This document shows positions 1 through 8,791 of a stretch of 64,000 nt of DNA, in pieces. Position numbers and translations under genes: made by a program. How positions within the stretch are numbered: the first letter of the stretch is position 1; every line of letters starts with the position of its first letter. The notes under the pieces are model-generated. The model did not search any database and was not told where the DNA came from. It was given only the letters and a program-made list of their open reading frames with translations. Source of the DNA: Maribacter caenipelagi (GTDB taxonomy: Bacteria; Bacteroidota; Bacteroidia; Flavobacteriales; Flavobacteriaceae); NCBI RefSeq assembly GCF_004364175.1, contig NZ_SNZW01000015.1:196326-260325 (forward strand). The letters are read 5' to 3'.

Positions 1-1499
1 ACATAGGTAAAACACAAAATCATCGCTCCAATTAATGCGAAACTAAAAGTCAAAGCCATAGGCTTAAACATTTTACCCTCTACCCCGCTTAAAGAAAGTA
101 TTGGAATAAAAACGATTAATATAATCAACTGTCCGAAAATAGCAGAATTCATCATTTTAGATGCTCCGCCAAAAGTGATTTCATCTTTTAACCGCTGCTG
201 TTCTATTTTGGGCGCCCCGTTTATCTCGTGCTGTTTTCTTGTGATTTCAAAGGCTATAAATTCAACAATAATTACCGCACCATCTATAATAATACCGAAA
301 TCTATAGCACCTAAACTCATTAAATTAGCATCAACCCCAAATAGGTACATAAGCGATAATGCAAATAACAAACACAGGGGAATTACAGACGCGACTACCA
401 AACCTGATCGAAAATTACCGAGCAGTAATACCACTACAAAAATAACAATTAAACATCCTAAAATTAGGTTCTCGCTGACCGTAAAAGTTGTTTTGGCAAT
501 AAGTTCGCTTCGTTCTAAAAACGGATTAATATAAACTCCCTTTGGTAACGAAGTTGAAATTTCGGCAACGCGTTCTTTTACCGCTTCAATCACTTTTTTA
601 GAGTTCGCATCTTTCAGCATCATCACCTGACCCAATACCTTCTCGCCTTCACCATTACCAGTAATAGCACCAAAACGAACCGCGCTACCAAAATCAACCA
701 TAGCGACATCTTTTATATAAATTGGTAGTCCGCCTTTTGTGGTAATAACAATATTTCGAATATCCTCAAGTGATGAGACCAATCCTTCGCCGCGAATGAA
801 GAAAGCCTGATTTACCTTTTCTATATAACCACCACCCGAAACACTATTATTAGTTTCTAATGCTTTAAAAACATCACTGGCAGTAATATTCATTGCATTT
901 AACTTCTGCGTATTTATGGCGACCTCATATTGTTTTAAAAATCCGCCCCAGGTATTTACCTCAACCACTCCGGGTATTCCCGATAATTGACGTTTTACGA
1001 TCCAATCTTGTATGGTTCTTAATTCGGTAGTCGTATACTCATTTTTGAATTCTGGTTCTACTTCTAAAACGTATTGATAAATTTCACCCAACCCAGTTGT
1101 TATCGGTCCCATTTGTGGCGTACCAAAACCTGCCGGTATTTTCTCTGAAGCAGAAGCAATTTTCTCGGCAATAAGCTGCCTAGGTAAATACGTACCTAAA
1201 TCATCTTCAAAAACAATAGTAACAACGGACAAACCAAACTTAGATACCGAACGAATTTCTTTGACTCCTGGTAAGTTTGCCATTTCAAGTTCAACCGGAT
1301 ATGTGATAAATTGCTCCATATCTTGTGTAGATAAATTACGCGACGTTGTAATTACCTGAACCTGATTATTGGTGACATCTGGCACAGCCCCAATAGGTAT
1401 TTGTGAAAGTGCAAATAGACCGTACCCAATAATAAATACGGTAAACAAAAGAATAACAAGCTTATTCTTTAAACTGAAATTAATGATATGTGATAGCAT
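1..1499 (-). CDS. Heavy-metal efflux RND pump, inner-membrane subunit (CusA/CzcA family), 5' part only
   Basis: The minus-strand frame opens at an ATG at 1499 and runs out of the window, giving about 499 residues of a protein usually over 1000 long. The N-terminus MLSHIINFSLKNK leads into a first membrane helix, then a PDVTNNQVQV stretch typical of HME-RND pumps and a porter domain. Around residue 400 the motif GAIDFGIIIDGAVIIVE carries the two Asp and one Glu that form the proton relay of CzcA-type pumps (D402, D408, E415 in CzcA). Such pumps export Cu/Ag or Co/Zn/Cd through a tripartite complex. Metal specificity cannot be decided here, and the adaptor and outer-membrane genes are outside the window. 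The small His-rich protein just upstream on the same strand may belong with it. Confidence 0.93.
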   Translation of the reverse strand, partial: MLSHIINFSLKNKLVILLFTVFIIGYGLFALSQIPIGAVPDVTNNQVQVITTSRNLSTQDMEQFITYPVELEMANLPGVKEIRSVSKFGLSVVTIVFEDDLGTYLPRQLIAEKIASASEKIPAGFGTPQMGPITTGLGEIYQYVLEVEPEFKNEYTTTELRTIQDWIVKRQLSGIPGVVEVNTWGGFLKQYEVAINTQKLNAMNITASDVFKALETNNSVSGGGYIEKVNQAFFIRGEGLVSSLEDIRNIVITTKGGLPIYIKDVAMVDFGSAVRFGAITGNGEGEKVLGQVMMLKDANSKKVIEAVKERVAEISTSLPKGVYINPFLERSELIAKTTFTVSENLILGCLIVIFVVVLLLGNFRSGLVVASVIPLCLLFALSLMYLFGVDANLMSLGAIDFGIIIDGAVIIVEFIAFEITRKQHEINGAPKIEQQRLKDEITFGGASKMMNSAIFGQLIILIVFIPILSLSGVEGKMFKPMALTFSFALIGAMILCFTY

Positions 1500-1577
1500 C
1501 TTTTCAAATAAATCAATGTTAAGCGCTCAAATTCATAACTATGAATCTGAACTAAAAAAAATAAAAAATCGATTGTA

Positions 1578-1979
1578 TTACGAAATGCGGGGCGGTTGTA
1601 AAATGCCTTGTGAGTGTAACGAAGAAGATGGTGCTTGGTAATAGAAATTGCCGTCTGAAAAATCTGAAAATTCTACTTCGTTTAATTCTGACTTATAGGT
1701 GTTGAAAATTACGTCTGCAACACAAGTATGAGATGTTCCATTATGATTAAAAGGTAACTTTTCGTGATCTTTCTTTTCTTCTTGATGTTCTCGTTGATGG
1801 TCTGCTTTTAACTCACCATAATGTTTAGAAAGAAAAACAATGACATTATCCCCATATTGTTCATTATGAAATTTGGCGTGCTCAATTAATTCATCTAGCT
1901 GAACAATATCATCATAATGAACACCAAAGCTTTGTAGCATGATGAGCGATGATAACAATATGGAAAACAGTTTGTTCAC
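1578..1979 (-). CDS. Small His-rich exported protein, function unknown
   Basis: A 133-residue protein starting at a GTG (1979). The N-terminus MNKLFSILLSSLIMLQSFG looks like a signal peptide, and the next in-frame Met would cut into it, so GTG is preferred. The mature part is rich in His, Glu and Lys (HQREHQEEKKDH around residues 61-72), has a single Cys in SHTCVAD, and ends in LQPPRIS. It lies 78 bp upstream of the heavy-metal RND gene on the same strand. A periplasmic metal-binding or metal-sensing accessory is plausible from composition and position, but I recognise no family. The gene could also be monocistronic. Confidence 0.7.
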   Translation of the reverse strand: MNKLFSILLSSLIMLQSFGVHYDDIVQLDELIEHAKFHNEQYGDNVIVFLSKHYGELKADHQREHQEEKKDHEKLPFNHNGTSHTCVADVIFNTYKSELNEVEFSDFSDGNFYYQAPSSSLHSQGILQPPRIS

Positions 1980-2062
1980 GTTAGTAAAATTAATAAAATT
2001 ATAAGTGTCAATTATTTAAATTCAGTTTAAACTAAATGGTGATTTGAAAAAATAGTTTAAGT

Positions 2063-3016
2063 TCAGTTATCATTCGATAAATGATAAACATCTCGTAGCA
2101 CAGAAATAACCATACCCTCATCATACGTTTCTAAATCATATCTAATTTTAAGTTTAGTGCCTAATGGCGAATAATAATACACCCGCCAAGCATCACCCTC
2201 ACCAAGACCAATACACCCATTAGAATATGCTTTACCTAAAGTTTTAGGATTTGTAGTTGGATGAATCATTTGTCCATTTCTAATATTATTTATTTCAGTT
2301 TCTATCCAAGGTATTTGAGGCATCATGGTTGTTTTACCATCATCTCGTCTGGTTACGTAAAATCGTTTTCCATCAACCGGATTATAAAAATCTGGATGCT
2401 TTGCATGCCTTACTATGGTTCCTTTTCCTGTTTTTGTTCTTAAATCTGTTACACGATCCCCAAACTTTAAATACCGCTCTCTATATTGCCCCACCCTAAC
2501 CGGAAAAGTTTCCAATAAAACAGAATCTTGAAAAATGCGCAACTTATATTCCGGAATATTAACATCAATTTCAGTGGTTGAAAACTCTTCTAATATTTTG
2601 CATGCAGAAATTGAATCTGGCAGTATCAACTCACTACCCTTTGGCAATACAACCATTTGCTTTTGGTCATAAACAAAAGAATCACGCGCCATCATTCTAT
2701 AATAATCTGTATTTACCAAAGTATCAATGATCCAAGGGTTATTACGCACCAATACATGTTCTGATAGTGCATATGGTACCAGAGAATCGTATCTATTTAC
2801 TACAGAATCCATGAATTGAAAATAGCTGCCAACCTTAATATCATTGGAAACTTTTATTCTCTCCATCTTTTTTATCTCTTCTTTAGTTGCTAATAGTACC
2901 GCTGTGCTATCTATCTGTAAAGATCCAATATCAACTTGCCTCTTAGACTGGCAAGAAGTAATCACCACTGAAATTAAAATGAATAAAACTATTTTTATAT
3001 TATTGATTTTAAGCAT
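2063..3016 (-). CDS. L,D-transpeptidase (YkuD-fold) lipoprotein
   Basis: A 317-residue protein with a lipoprotein signal (VVITSC, lipidated Cys22), so it probably sits in an envelope membrane facing the periplasm. The C-terminal YkuD catalytic region contains His252 and the nucleophile Cys268 in IHPTTNPKTLGKAYSNGC, followed by IGLGEGDAW. This matches the HX(14-17)[ST]XGC signature of L,D-transpeptidases, which form 3-3 peptidoglycan cross-links or attach proteins to peptidoglycan. The usual SHGC(I/V)R form is SNGCIGL here. The middle region has EYKLRIFQDSVLLETFPV, which matches the first strands of the YkuD domain. It is flanked by unrelated genes and appears to be transcribed alone. Confidence 0.88.
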   Translation of the reverse strand: MLKINNIKIVLFILISVVITSCQSKRQVDIGSLQIDSTAVLLATKEEIKKMERIKVSNDIKVGSYFQFMDSVVNRYDSLVPYALSEHVLVRNNPWIIDTLVNTDYYRMMARDSFVYDQKQMVVLPKGSELILPDSISACKILEEFSTTEIDVNIPEYKLRIFQDSVLLETFPVRVGQYRERYLKFGDRVTDLRTKTGKGTIVRHAKHPDFYNPVDGKRFYVTRRDDGKTTMMPQIPWIETEINNIRNGQMIHPTTNPKTLGKAYSNGCIGLGEGDAWRVYYYSPLGTKLKIRYDLETYDEGMVISVLRDVYHLSNDN

Positions 3017-3073
3017 ATTGCACTCCTATTTTTTCTATTCCTATAATTTATAATTGAGATTTGAATAGCGTTT

Positions 3074-3850
3074 TTAAGTAGTTCTAACTGACTTTTTCTC
3101 CCCGAACCACCACTTGGTCTTCATTGGTCTTTTTATAAGTTTAAATCTTTTTACGGCATGTTCTTTTAGATGTTCTTTCATGTCATCAACAGAATCGGTC
3201 AAGAACATTAAGTCCATATCTTTTTTAGAAATGCTTTCATTTTCTGCCATCGTCTGTATATGATGATACAATTCTTTATGATACTCTTTTCCAAAAATGA
3301 CCACCGGAAAATCTTGTATCATTTTTGTCTGAATTAAGGTAACCGCTTCAAAAAGTTCATCTAACGTACCAATGCCGCCAGGCAAAACCACAAAAGCAAA
3401 AGAGTACTTAAGCAGTAAAAATTTTCTAATAAAGAAATAGGGAATATCTATCCATTTATGTAGATACGGATTCGGTTTTTGTTCATGTGGCAATATTATA
3501 TTACATCCTATTGAATATCCATTATTAAGATAAGCGCCTTTATTTGCAGCTTCCATAATACCGGGTCCGCCACCAGTCATTATTGCAAAACCCATTTCAG
3601 ATAAAGCTTTACCAACTTCCTCTGCTTGTTTATAATATGTATTATCTTCTTTAAAACGAGCAGAACCAAATACGGTAACACAAGGTCCTATAAAATGTAA
3701 TTTTCTAAATGCTCTAACAAACTGATACTGTACCTTAAACGTAAACCAAAGCTCTTTAAACCTACTTCTTGGACCATCAAGAAAAGCACGTTCTTCGCTT
3801 AAAAAGAAAGAACTAGAGTTCGTTTTTGTTTCATTCTGCATTTGGCTCAT
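3074..3850 (-). CDS. LOG-family protein (Lonely Guy / TIGR00730 type)
   Basis: A Rossmann-like protein of the LOG (lysine decarboxylase-like) family. Both family motifs are present: TGGGPGIMEAANKGA and LPGGIGTLDELFE (PGGxGTxxE), which bind and hydrolyse nucleoside 5'-monophosphates to free base and ribose 5-phosphate in characterised LOG enzymes. The longest frame starts at a TTG at 3889. I prefer the ATG at 3850 (MSQMQNETK), giving 258 residues, because the extra 13 residues do not look conserved. It is longer than minimal LOG proteins (about 190 aa), with an N-terminal basic helix region (RFKELWFTFKVQYQF). It is monocistronic, divergent from pta. Confidence 0.88.
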   Translation of the reverse strand: MSQMQNETKTNSSSFFLSEERAFLDGPRSRFKELWFTFKVQYQFVRAFRKLHFIGPCVTVFGSARFKEDNTYYKQAEEVGKALSEMGFAIMTGGGPGIMEAANKGAYLNNGYSIGCNIILPHEQKPNPYLHKWIDIPYFFIRKFLLLKYSFAFVVLPGGIGTLDELFEAVTLIQTKMIQDFPVVIFGKEYHKELYHHIQTMAENESISKKDMDLMFLTDSVDDMKEHLKEHAVKRFKLIKRPMKTKWWFGEKKSVRTT

Positions 3851-3895
3851 TGAATTAATAATCGAACCAAATGTAGTTGTTACCAGCAAAGATGA

Positions 3896-3936
3896 AAATG
3901 ACTTATCTCATGTTTGTAATATGAGACATGTCATTT
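3896..3936. promoter_or_regulatory. Imperfect inverted repeat between the LOG gene and pta
   Basis: AAATGAC..TCTCAT on the left (from 3896) pairs with ATGAGA..GTCATTT on the right (to 3936), with a 3-nt internal mismatch and a 9-nt loop. It lies just upstream of the minus-strand LOG gene in the 285-bp divergent spacer, so an operator or a 5' UTR hairpin is possible. There is no supporting family knowledge. Confidence 0.25.
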
Positions 3937-4135
3937 TTAAGCGTGAGTATCCAAGTTATTTTTGGCACTTAAAATGCGTTATTCAAGCTTATTTATATAT
4001 TTAAATCAAAGAAACGATGACATCGAATGCCACTTTAGAGCTACAGACCTTAAACTAAAGTGTCAGTTTTTTACATTGTAAGCCCTAATCCGTAAAGAAT
4101 CCTATAAATTTGTTAAACACCAATCCCTTTTACAC

Positions 4136-6229
4136 GTGAGTAAAGCTATATATATCGTTACTACAGAACCCAATAGTGGAAAATCTATTGTTTCACTAGG
4201 TCTTATGCAACTTCTTTTGGGTAGAACTGCCAAAGTTGGCTATTTCAGACCTATTATCGACGATGTCCCCAATGGTAAAACAGATAATCACATTGATACT
4301 GTTCTCAGCTACTTTAATGTAGATATGAAAATAGAAGAGGCTTATGCATACACACGTAGCCAAGTGGTTCAATTAAAAAACCAGGACAAAGATGATGAAA
4401 TTGTAGGTCACATTATACATAAGTATAAAACCATCGAAAATAAATTCGATTTTGTTTTAGTAGAAGGAACCGATTTTTCTGGAGAAGGTGCAATTATCGA
4501 GTGGGACATAAACGTACTTATTGCTAAAAACTTAGGTATACCAGCAGTAATTCTCGCAAGCGGAAAGAATAAAACTCTAGATGAATTGGTCGGCAATCTT
4601 TACATGGCTTACGATTCATTTAAAGAGAAAGGTGTTGATGTTCTACTTATTGTTGCCAACAAAGTACAACCTGAAAATGTTACTATTGTTTCAAACGAAT
4701 TAAAAGAAAAATTACCAGATGATGTATTGGTTGGTACTATTCCCGTAAACACCATTCTAGGTAGCCCCACATTAAAAGAGATTGCACAAGAATTAGATGC
4801 CCAAGTTCTTTTTGGTGAAGATTACATAAACAATCAAGTAGGTAGTTTTAGTGTTGGCGCCATGCAATTGAGAAACTACTTAACGCATTTAAAAAAAGAT
4901 AGTCTGGTGATTACTCCCGGTGATCGTGCAGATATTATTTTAGGTGCTTTACAGGCAAATATATCAACAAATTACCCTAGCCTTTCTGGTATTGTTCTAA
5001 CAGGTGGTCTAATACCCGAAGATTCAATTATTAAGTTAATAGAAGGTCTTTCTGACATCATTCCTATTCTATCGGTTGCTCGAGGAACTTTCTTTGTTAC
5101 CAATAAAATCGGTACTATTAGACCTCGTATTTACGCTGAAAACACTGAGAAAATACAAACATCTATTCAAGAGTTCGAGAAGTATGTACCTACAGAAGAA
5201 TTGGCTGAAAAGCTAATTACGTTTAAAGCGAAAGGCATTACCCCTAGAATGTTTCAATATAACCTGCTACAAAAGGCAAAATCTTCGAAGAAGCATATCG
5301 TTTTACCCGAAGGTTTAGATGAACGTATTCTATTGGCGACCAAAAAGTTAATCGATGCCGATGCTGTTACCATTACACTTTTGGGAAATAAAGAGCAGAT
5401 TATTTCTAAATTAAAAGAATTGGATATCGATTTAAATACCAACGATATCAATATCATCGACCCAACCGCATCTGTCCATTTCTTAGATTACGCCACTACC
5501 CTATTCGAATTGCGTAAACATAAAAATGTAAACTTGGCAATGGCTAAAGATTTAATGGAAGATGTATCGTATTTTGGTACAATGATGGTACATAAAGGTC
5601 ATGCCGATGGTATGGTATCGGGCGCCATTCATACTACCCAACATACTATAAGACCTGCATTACAGTTTATCAAAACTAAGCCAGGGGTATCTATAGTATC
5701 TTCTATATTTTTCATGTGCCTACCGAACAGGGTTACCGTTTTTGGAGATTGTGCCATTAACCCCAACCCTAATTCTGAGCAGTTATCTGAAATTGCTATT
5801 TCATCGGCAGCTACAAGCGCTGCCTTTGGTATAGAACCAAAAATAGCCATGTTATCTTATTCATCGGGTGCTTCTGGTGTAGGTGAAGATGTGGACCGTG
5901 TACGTAAGGCTACGGAAATCATTAAAGAGAAAAGACCAGATTTGAAGGTTGAAGGTCCTATTCAATACGATGCTGCGGTAGATGCTAAAGTCGGACTCAG
6001 TAAATTGCCAGATTCTGAAGTAGCGGGGCAAGCTAGTGTGTTTATATTTCCTGATTTAAATACAGGTAACAACACTTATAAAGCGGTACAGAGAGAAACG
6101 GGTGCATTGGCTATCGGACCTATGTTACAGGGTTTAAACAAACCTGTTAATGATTTAAGCCGTGGCTGTACAGTAGATGATATTTTTAATACCGTAATAA
6201 TTACTGCTATTCAAGCAGAAGGATTTTAA
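4136..6229 (+). CDS. pta: Phosphate acetyltransferase, long form with DRTGG domain
   Basis: Converts acetyl-CoA and phosphate to acetyl phosphate and CoA, the first step of acetate excretion (or the last of acetate assimilation). The start is a GTG (MSKAIYIVTTEP). The 697-residue length equals the long E. coli-type Pta. Residues 1-230 are a P-loop domain (EPNSGKSIVSLGL) like dethiobiotin synthetase, then a DRTGG regulatory domain (about 230-350), then the catalytic PTA_PTB domain (about 375-697). The catalytic domain holds LPEGLDERILLA, VSGAIHTTQHTIRPALQ and YSSGASGVGEDVDRVRKA. ackA begins 10 bp downstream, making a pta-ackA operon. Confidence 0.97.
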   Translation: MSKAIYIVTTEPNSGKSIVSLGLMQLLLGRTAKVGYFRPIIDDVPNGKTDNHIDTVLSYFNVDMKIEEAYAYTRSQVVQLKNQDKDDEIVGHIIHKYKTIENKFDFVLVEGTDFSGEGAIIEWDINVLIAKNLGIPAVILASGKNKTLDELVGNLYMAYDSFKEKGVDVLLIVANKVQPENVTIVSNELKEKLPDDVLVGTIPVNTILGSPTLKEIAQELDAQVLFGEDYINNQVGSFSVGAMQLRNYLTHLKKDSLVITPGDRADIILGALQANISTNYPSLSGIVLTGGLIPEDSIIKLIEGLSDIIPILSVARGTFFVTNKIGTIRPRIYAENTEKIQTSIQEFEKYVPTEELAEKLITFKAKGITPRMFQYNLLQKAKSSKKHIVLPEGLDERILLATKKLIDADAVTITLLGNKEQIISKLKELDIDLNTNDINIIDPTASVHFLDYATTLFELRKHKNVNLAMAKDLMEDVSYFGTMMVHKGHADGMVSGAIHTTQHTIRPALQFIKTKPGVSIVSSIFFMCLPNRVTVFGDCAINPNPNSEQLSEIAISSAATSAAFGIEPKIAMLSYSSGASGVGEDVDRVRKATEIIKEKRPDLKVEGPIQYDAAVDAKVGLSKLPDSEVAGQASVFIFPDLNTGNNTYKAVQRETGALAIGPMLQGLNKPVNDLSRGCTVDDIFNTVIITAIQAEGF

Positions 6230-6239
6230 ACCAATTTTC

Positions 6240-7424
6240 ATGAATATTTTAATTATAAATTCTGGTAGTTCTTCCATAAAATATCAACTTTTAGAAATGC
6301 CTTCGACCAAGGTTATTTGCGTCGGTGCTATAGAGCGTATTGGTAGTACAGATGCCATATCTAATTATAAAACGGACAATAATAAGGTTGAAAAGATTTA
6401 TGAAATAGCAAACCATAAAGCCGGTCTAGAACGAATTACTTCCCTTTTATTAGATTCTGAAATTGGTGTACTTAAGAGTACCGAAGAAATTGATGCTTTT
6501 GGGCATCGTGTGGTTCATGGCGGTAGTGATTATACAGAAACAACTTTAATTGATGAAGAGGTTAAGAGAAAGATTAAAATGCTCTCTACTTTAGCACCAT
6601 TGCACAACCCTGCTAATTTGCAAGGTATTGTAATGGCAGAAGAAATCTTTACTACAGCAAAGCAGATTGTTGTTTTTGACACCGCATTTCATGGTACCGT
6701 TCCTGTTAAAGCAAAAAAATACGCCTTACCTAATAATCTATATCACGACAAAGGAATTCAGGCTTATGGATTTCATGGTACCAGTCATAAATATGTTTCT
6801 GAAATTGCCAATGAGTATCTGAATAAAGCAAACACAAAGCTTATTTCTATTCACTTAGGAAACGGATGCAGTATTACCGCAATTAAAAATGGAAAAAGTA
6901 TTGATCACAGTATGGGATTTGCTCCTTCGAACGGACTAATAATGGGTACCCGTAGTGGAGATATTGATCATTCTATCATTTATTATATGGTGAATACCTT
7001 AGGGTATAGCTTAGATGATGTCAACGAATTATTGAACAAAAAAAGTGGTATGCTTGGTCTTACCGGTTTTAATGATCTTCGCGATATCGAAGAAGAAGCT
7101 AGCAATGGTAATAAAGACTGTATTCTAGCTTTAGAAATGAATGCATATCGAATTAAAAAATACATTGGTGCATATACCGCTACCATGAACGGTTTAGATG
7201 CTATAATTTTCACTGCCGGTATTGGTGAAAACTCAAGTTTAATGCGCCAATTAGTCTGTAAGGATATGGATTATTTTAATTTTCAATTAGATGATTCTAA
7301 AAATGACCTAAGATCAAAAAATTTTAGAGAAATAAATACAACAGATTCTAAGGTTAAAATTTTAGTCATACCTACAAATGAAGAATTAGAAATTGCAAAG
7401 CAGGTATATGAGCTACTTACCTAA
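6240..7424 (+). CDS. ackA: Acetate kinase
   Basis: Transfers phosphate from acetyl phosphate to ADP, yielding acetate and ATP. The 394-residue length is normal for the family. Signature 1 is at the N-terminus (ILIINSGSSSIKYQL), signature 2 in the middle (AYGFHGTSHKYV), and the ASKHA phosphate and adenosine motifs follow (HLGNGCSITAI, FTAGIGENSS). The conserved FGHRVVHGG and TAPLHNP-like (TLAPLHNPANL) stretches are also present. It follows pta by 10 bp and is surely co-transcribed. The next 200 bp hold no gene. Confidence 0.97.
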   Translation: MNILIINSGSSSIKYQLLEMPSTKVICVGAIERIGSTDAISNYKTDNNKVEKIYEIANHKAGLERITSLLLDSEIGVLKSTEEIDAFGHRVVHGGSDYTETTLIDEEVKRKIKMLSTLAPLHNPANLQGIVMAEEIFTTAKQIVVFDTAFHGTVPVKAKKYALPNNLYHDKGIQAYGFHGTSHKYVSEIANEYLNKANTKLISIHLGNGCSITAIKNGKSIDHSMGFAPSNGLIMGTRSGDIDHSIIYYMVNTLGYSLDDVNELLNKKSGMLGLTGFNDLRDIEEEASNGNKDCILALEMNAYRIKKYIGAYTATMNGLDAIIFTAGIGENSSLMRQLVCKDMDYFNFQLDDSKNDLRSKNFREINTTDSKVKILVIPTNEELEIAKQVYELLT

Positions 7425-7625
7425 TTTATACTAAATAATTCTTTAATAATATCTTACGTTACAATAGTCAGTATAGGTGTCGAATTTAAGCGTCTAATAA
7501 AGTTTTTAGTAAAACTGCTATTACATACAAAATGACCGTATATGACGCATATCATATGCAAAGCGTTTTTAAGTGTATAAATTTATCTTATAATAAAAAT
7601 TTTATAAACACTTAAATTCAATATT

Positions 7626-7955
7626 ATGCAAAACGATAATGGAATCACTTTACTTGCGCTGTTAACTGGTGCTGCAATTGGGGCGGGAATAGGTATTTTG
7701 TACGCACCTGATAAAGGAATTGAAACCCGTCATAAAATTAGAAGAAAAGTAGAGGATACTAGCCATGACATAGCTGAAAGAGTTTCTCATGCAAAAGATG
7801 AGCTTACTAAAACCGCCAATGAACAAAAGGATGCTTTTGACAGAAAATTAGACGAAGCTATTTCGACTATGAGCTACAAAGCTGATGATATCATCGATAA
7901 GTTAGAACAAAAACTAGAAGATCTCAAGGCAAAGAACGCCCAACTTCAAAAATAA
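7626..7955 (+). CDS. YtxH-domain small membrane protein
   Basis: A 109-residue protein with an N-terminal glycine/alanine-rich membrane segment (LLTGAAIGAGIGILYAPDKG) typical of the YtxH family, followed by a long amphipathic, probably coiled-coil region rich in Lys, Glu and Asp. YtxH genes in Bacteroidota commonly sit with small membrane proteins and are often tied to general stress; that role is family knowledge, not visible here. It is the first gene of a tight three-gene set: the next gene starts 4 bp after its stop. The preceding 200 bp include the likely promoter region. Confidence 0.85.
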   Translation: MQNDNGITLLALLTGAAIGAGIGILYAPDKGIETRHKIRRKVEDTSHDIAERVSHAKDELTKTANEQKDAFDRKLDEAISTMSYKADDIIDKLEQKLEDLKAKNAQLQK

Positions 7956-7959
7956 CAGT

Positions 7960-8304
7960 ATGGCTTTTGAAGAATTAAAAAATGACCTCATGGGACTAAA
8001 AACCGATATGGGGTCATATTTAGAACATAGCGACGAATACTATAGACTTAAAATATTTAAAGTCTTATCAAAAAATGCTACTGGTGTATTAAAGCTTCTT
8101 TTAATAGCTATCAGTAGTCTGTTTGCTTTATTGTTTCTGTCATTCGCAGCTTGTTTGTGGCTATCTGAATTAATGAACAGTTATTTCATTGGGTTTCTAA
8201 TAATAGCAGGGTCTTATATTATTATAGCAGTTATGCTCTATATATTTAGAGAACAACTAAACAAACCTGTACTTAAAAAATTATCTAAATATTATTTTGA
8301 CTGA
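7960..8304 (+). CDS. Holin-superfamily-like (Phage_holin_3_6 type) two-helix membrane protein
   Basis: A 114-residue protein with a charged N-terminal half (MAFEELKNDLMGLKTDMGSY) and two hydrophobic helices, LLLIAISSLFALLFLSFAACL and YFIGFLIIAGSYIIIAVMLY, separated by a short loop, then a basic C-terminus. This architecture matches the Phage_holin_3_6 (formerly competence-associated) family found across Bacteroidota next to YtxH. It is chromosomal rather than phage in context. It starts 4 bp after the YtxH gene and ends 2 bp before the next gene, so the three are one operon. Confidence 0.75.
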   Translation: MAFEELKNDLMGLKTDMGSYLEHSDEYYRLKIFKVLSKNATGVLKLLLIAISSLFALLFLSFAACLWLSELMNSYFIGFLIIAGSYIIIAVMLYIFREQLNKPVLKKLSKYYFD

Positions 8305-8306
8305 TT

Positions 8307-8570
8307 ATGAGCAAGCAATACCATTCTTTTGAAGAAATAGATGACCGCTTGAAAGTACTTAATCTTCAACGTCAAATTGATCAAGAAAGCATTAAATTTC
8401 AATTTAATAGCGCTAAAACAGATTTAGTACCTCGTCAACTAAGACAGGGACTAGGAGCTACTTTTAGTCAAAAAGGAACTATTAAAAGCTTAGTCATCAC
8501 TTTCCTTTCTGGTAAACTACTTGATTTCATAAAAAGTAAACGTAAACCTAAAAATAGAGACCGTTCATGA
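8307..8570 (+). CDS. Small cytoplasmic protein of the YtxH operon (DUF6327-like)
   Basis: An 87-residue protein beginning MSKQYHSFEEIDDRLKVLNL, with a short helical N-terminus and a basic C-terminus (FIKSKRKPKNRDRS). The HSFEEID..L..L.L.R.I opening is what I remember of DUF6327 proteins that accompany YtxH and holin-like genes in Flavobacteriaceae; I cannot confirm this by search. A weak hydrophobic stretch (IKSLVITFLSGKLLDF) may associate with membrane. It is the last gene of the operon and is followed at 8712 by a strong hairpin. Confidence 0.65.
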   Translation: MSKQYHSFEEIDDRLKVLNLQRQIDQESIKFQFNSAKTDLVPRQLRQGLGATFSQKGTIKSLVITFLSGKLLDFIKSKRKPKNRDRS

Positions 8571-8711
8571 AGTTTGTTCATAGCTCACCTGGCAATTTCA
8601 TATGAGCAGTTATCTCATCTTAACTATTCAAGTTAACTACCTGCGTTTATAACATTTTTATTTCCACACCTATCTACATGTTCGTAACGTATACCACATT
8701 GATATAAAAAA

Positions 8712-8758
8712 AATCTGGCGTTTTAACAAACATTATTTGCTTGTTAAAACACCAGATT
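8712..8758. terminator. Bidirectional terminator hairpin between the YtxH operon and nrdA
   Basis: Arms AATCTGGCGTTTTAACAA (8712-8729) and TTGTTAAAACACCAGATT (8741-8758) pair over 18 bp with one mismatch and an 11-nt loop. It lies between convergent transcription units (DUF6327-like plus, nrdA minus), with A/T tracts on both sides. Confidence 0.75.
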
Positions 8759-8791
8759 ATATTATAAATATTATTCTAGTTCCTTTAAGGC

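Noticed and set aside
1369..1641. 90-residue plus-strand frame crossing the RND gene start
   Set aside because: It is antisense to the RND N-terminus and to the small exported protein's C-terminus; no homology seen.
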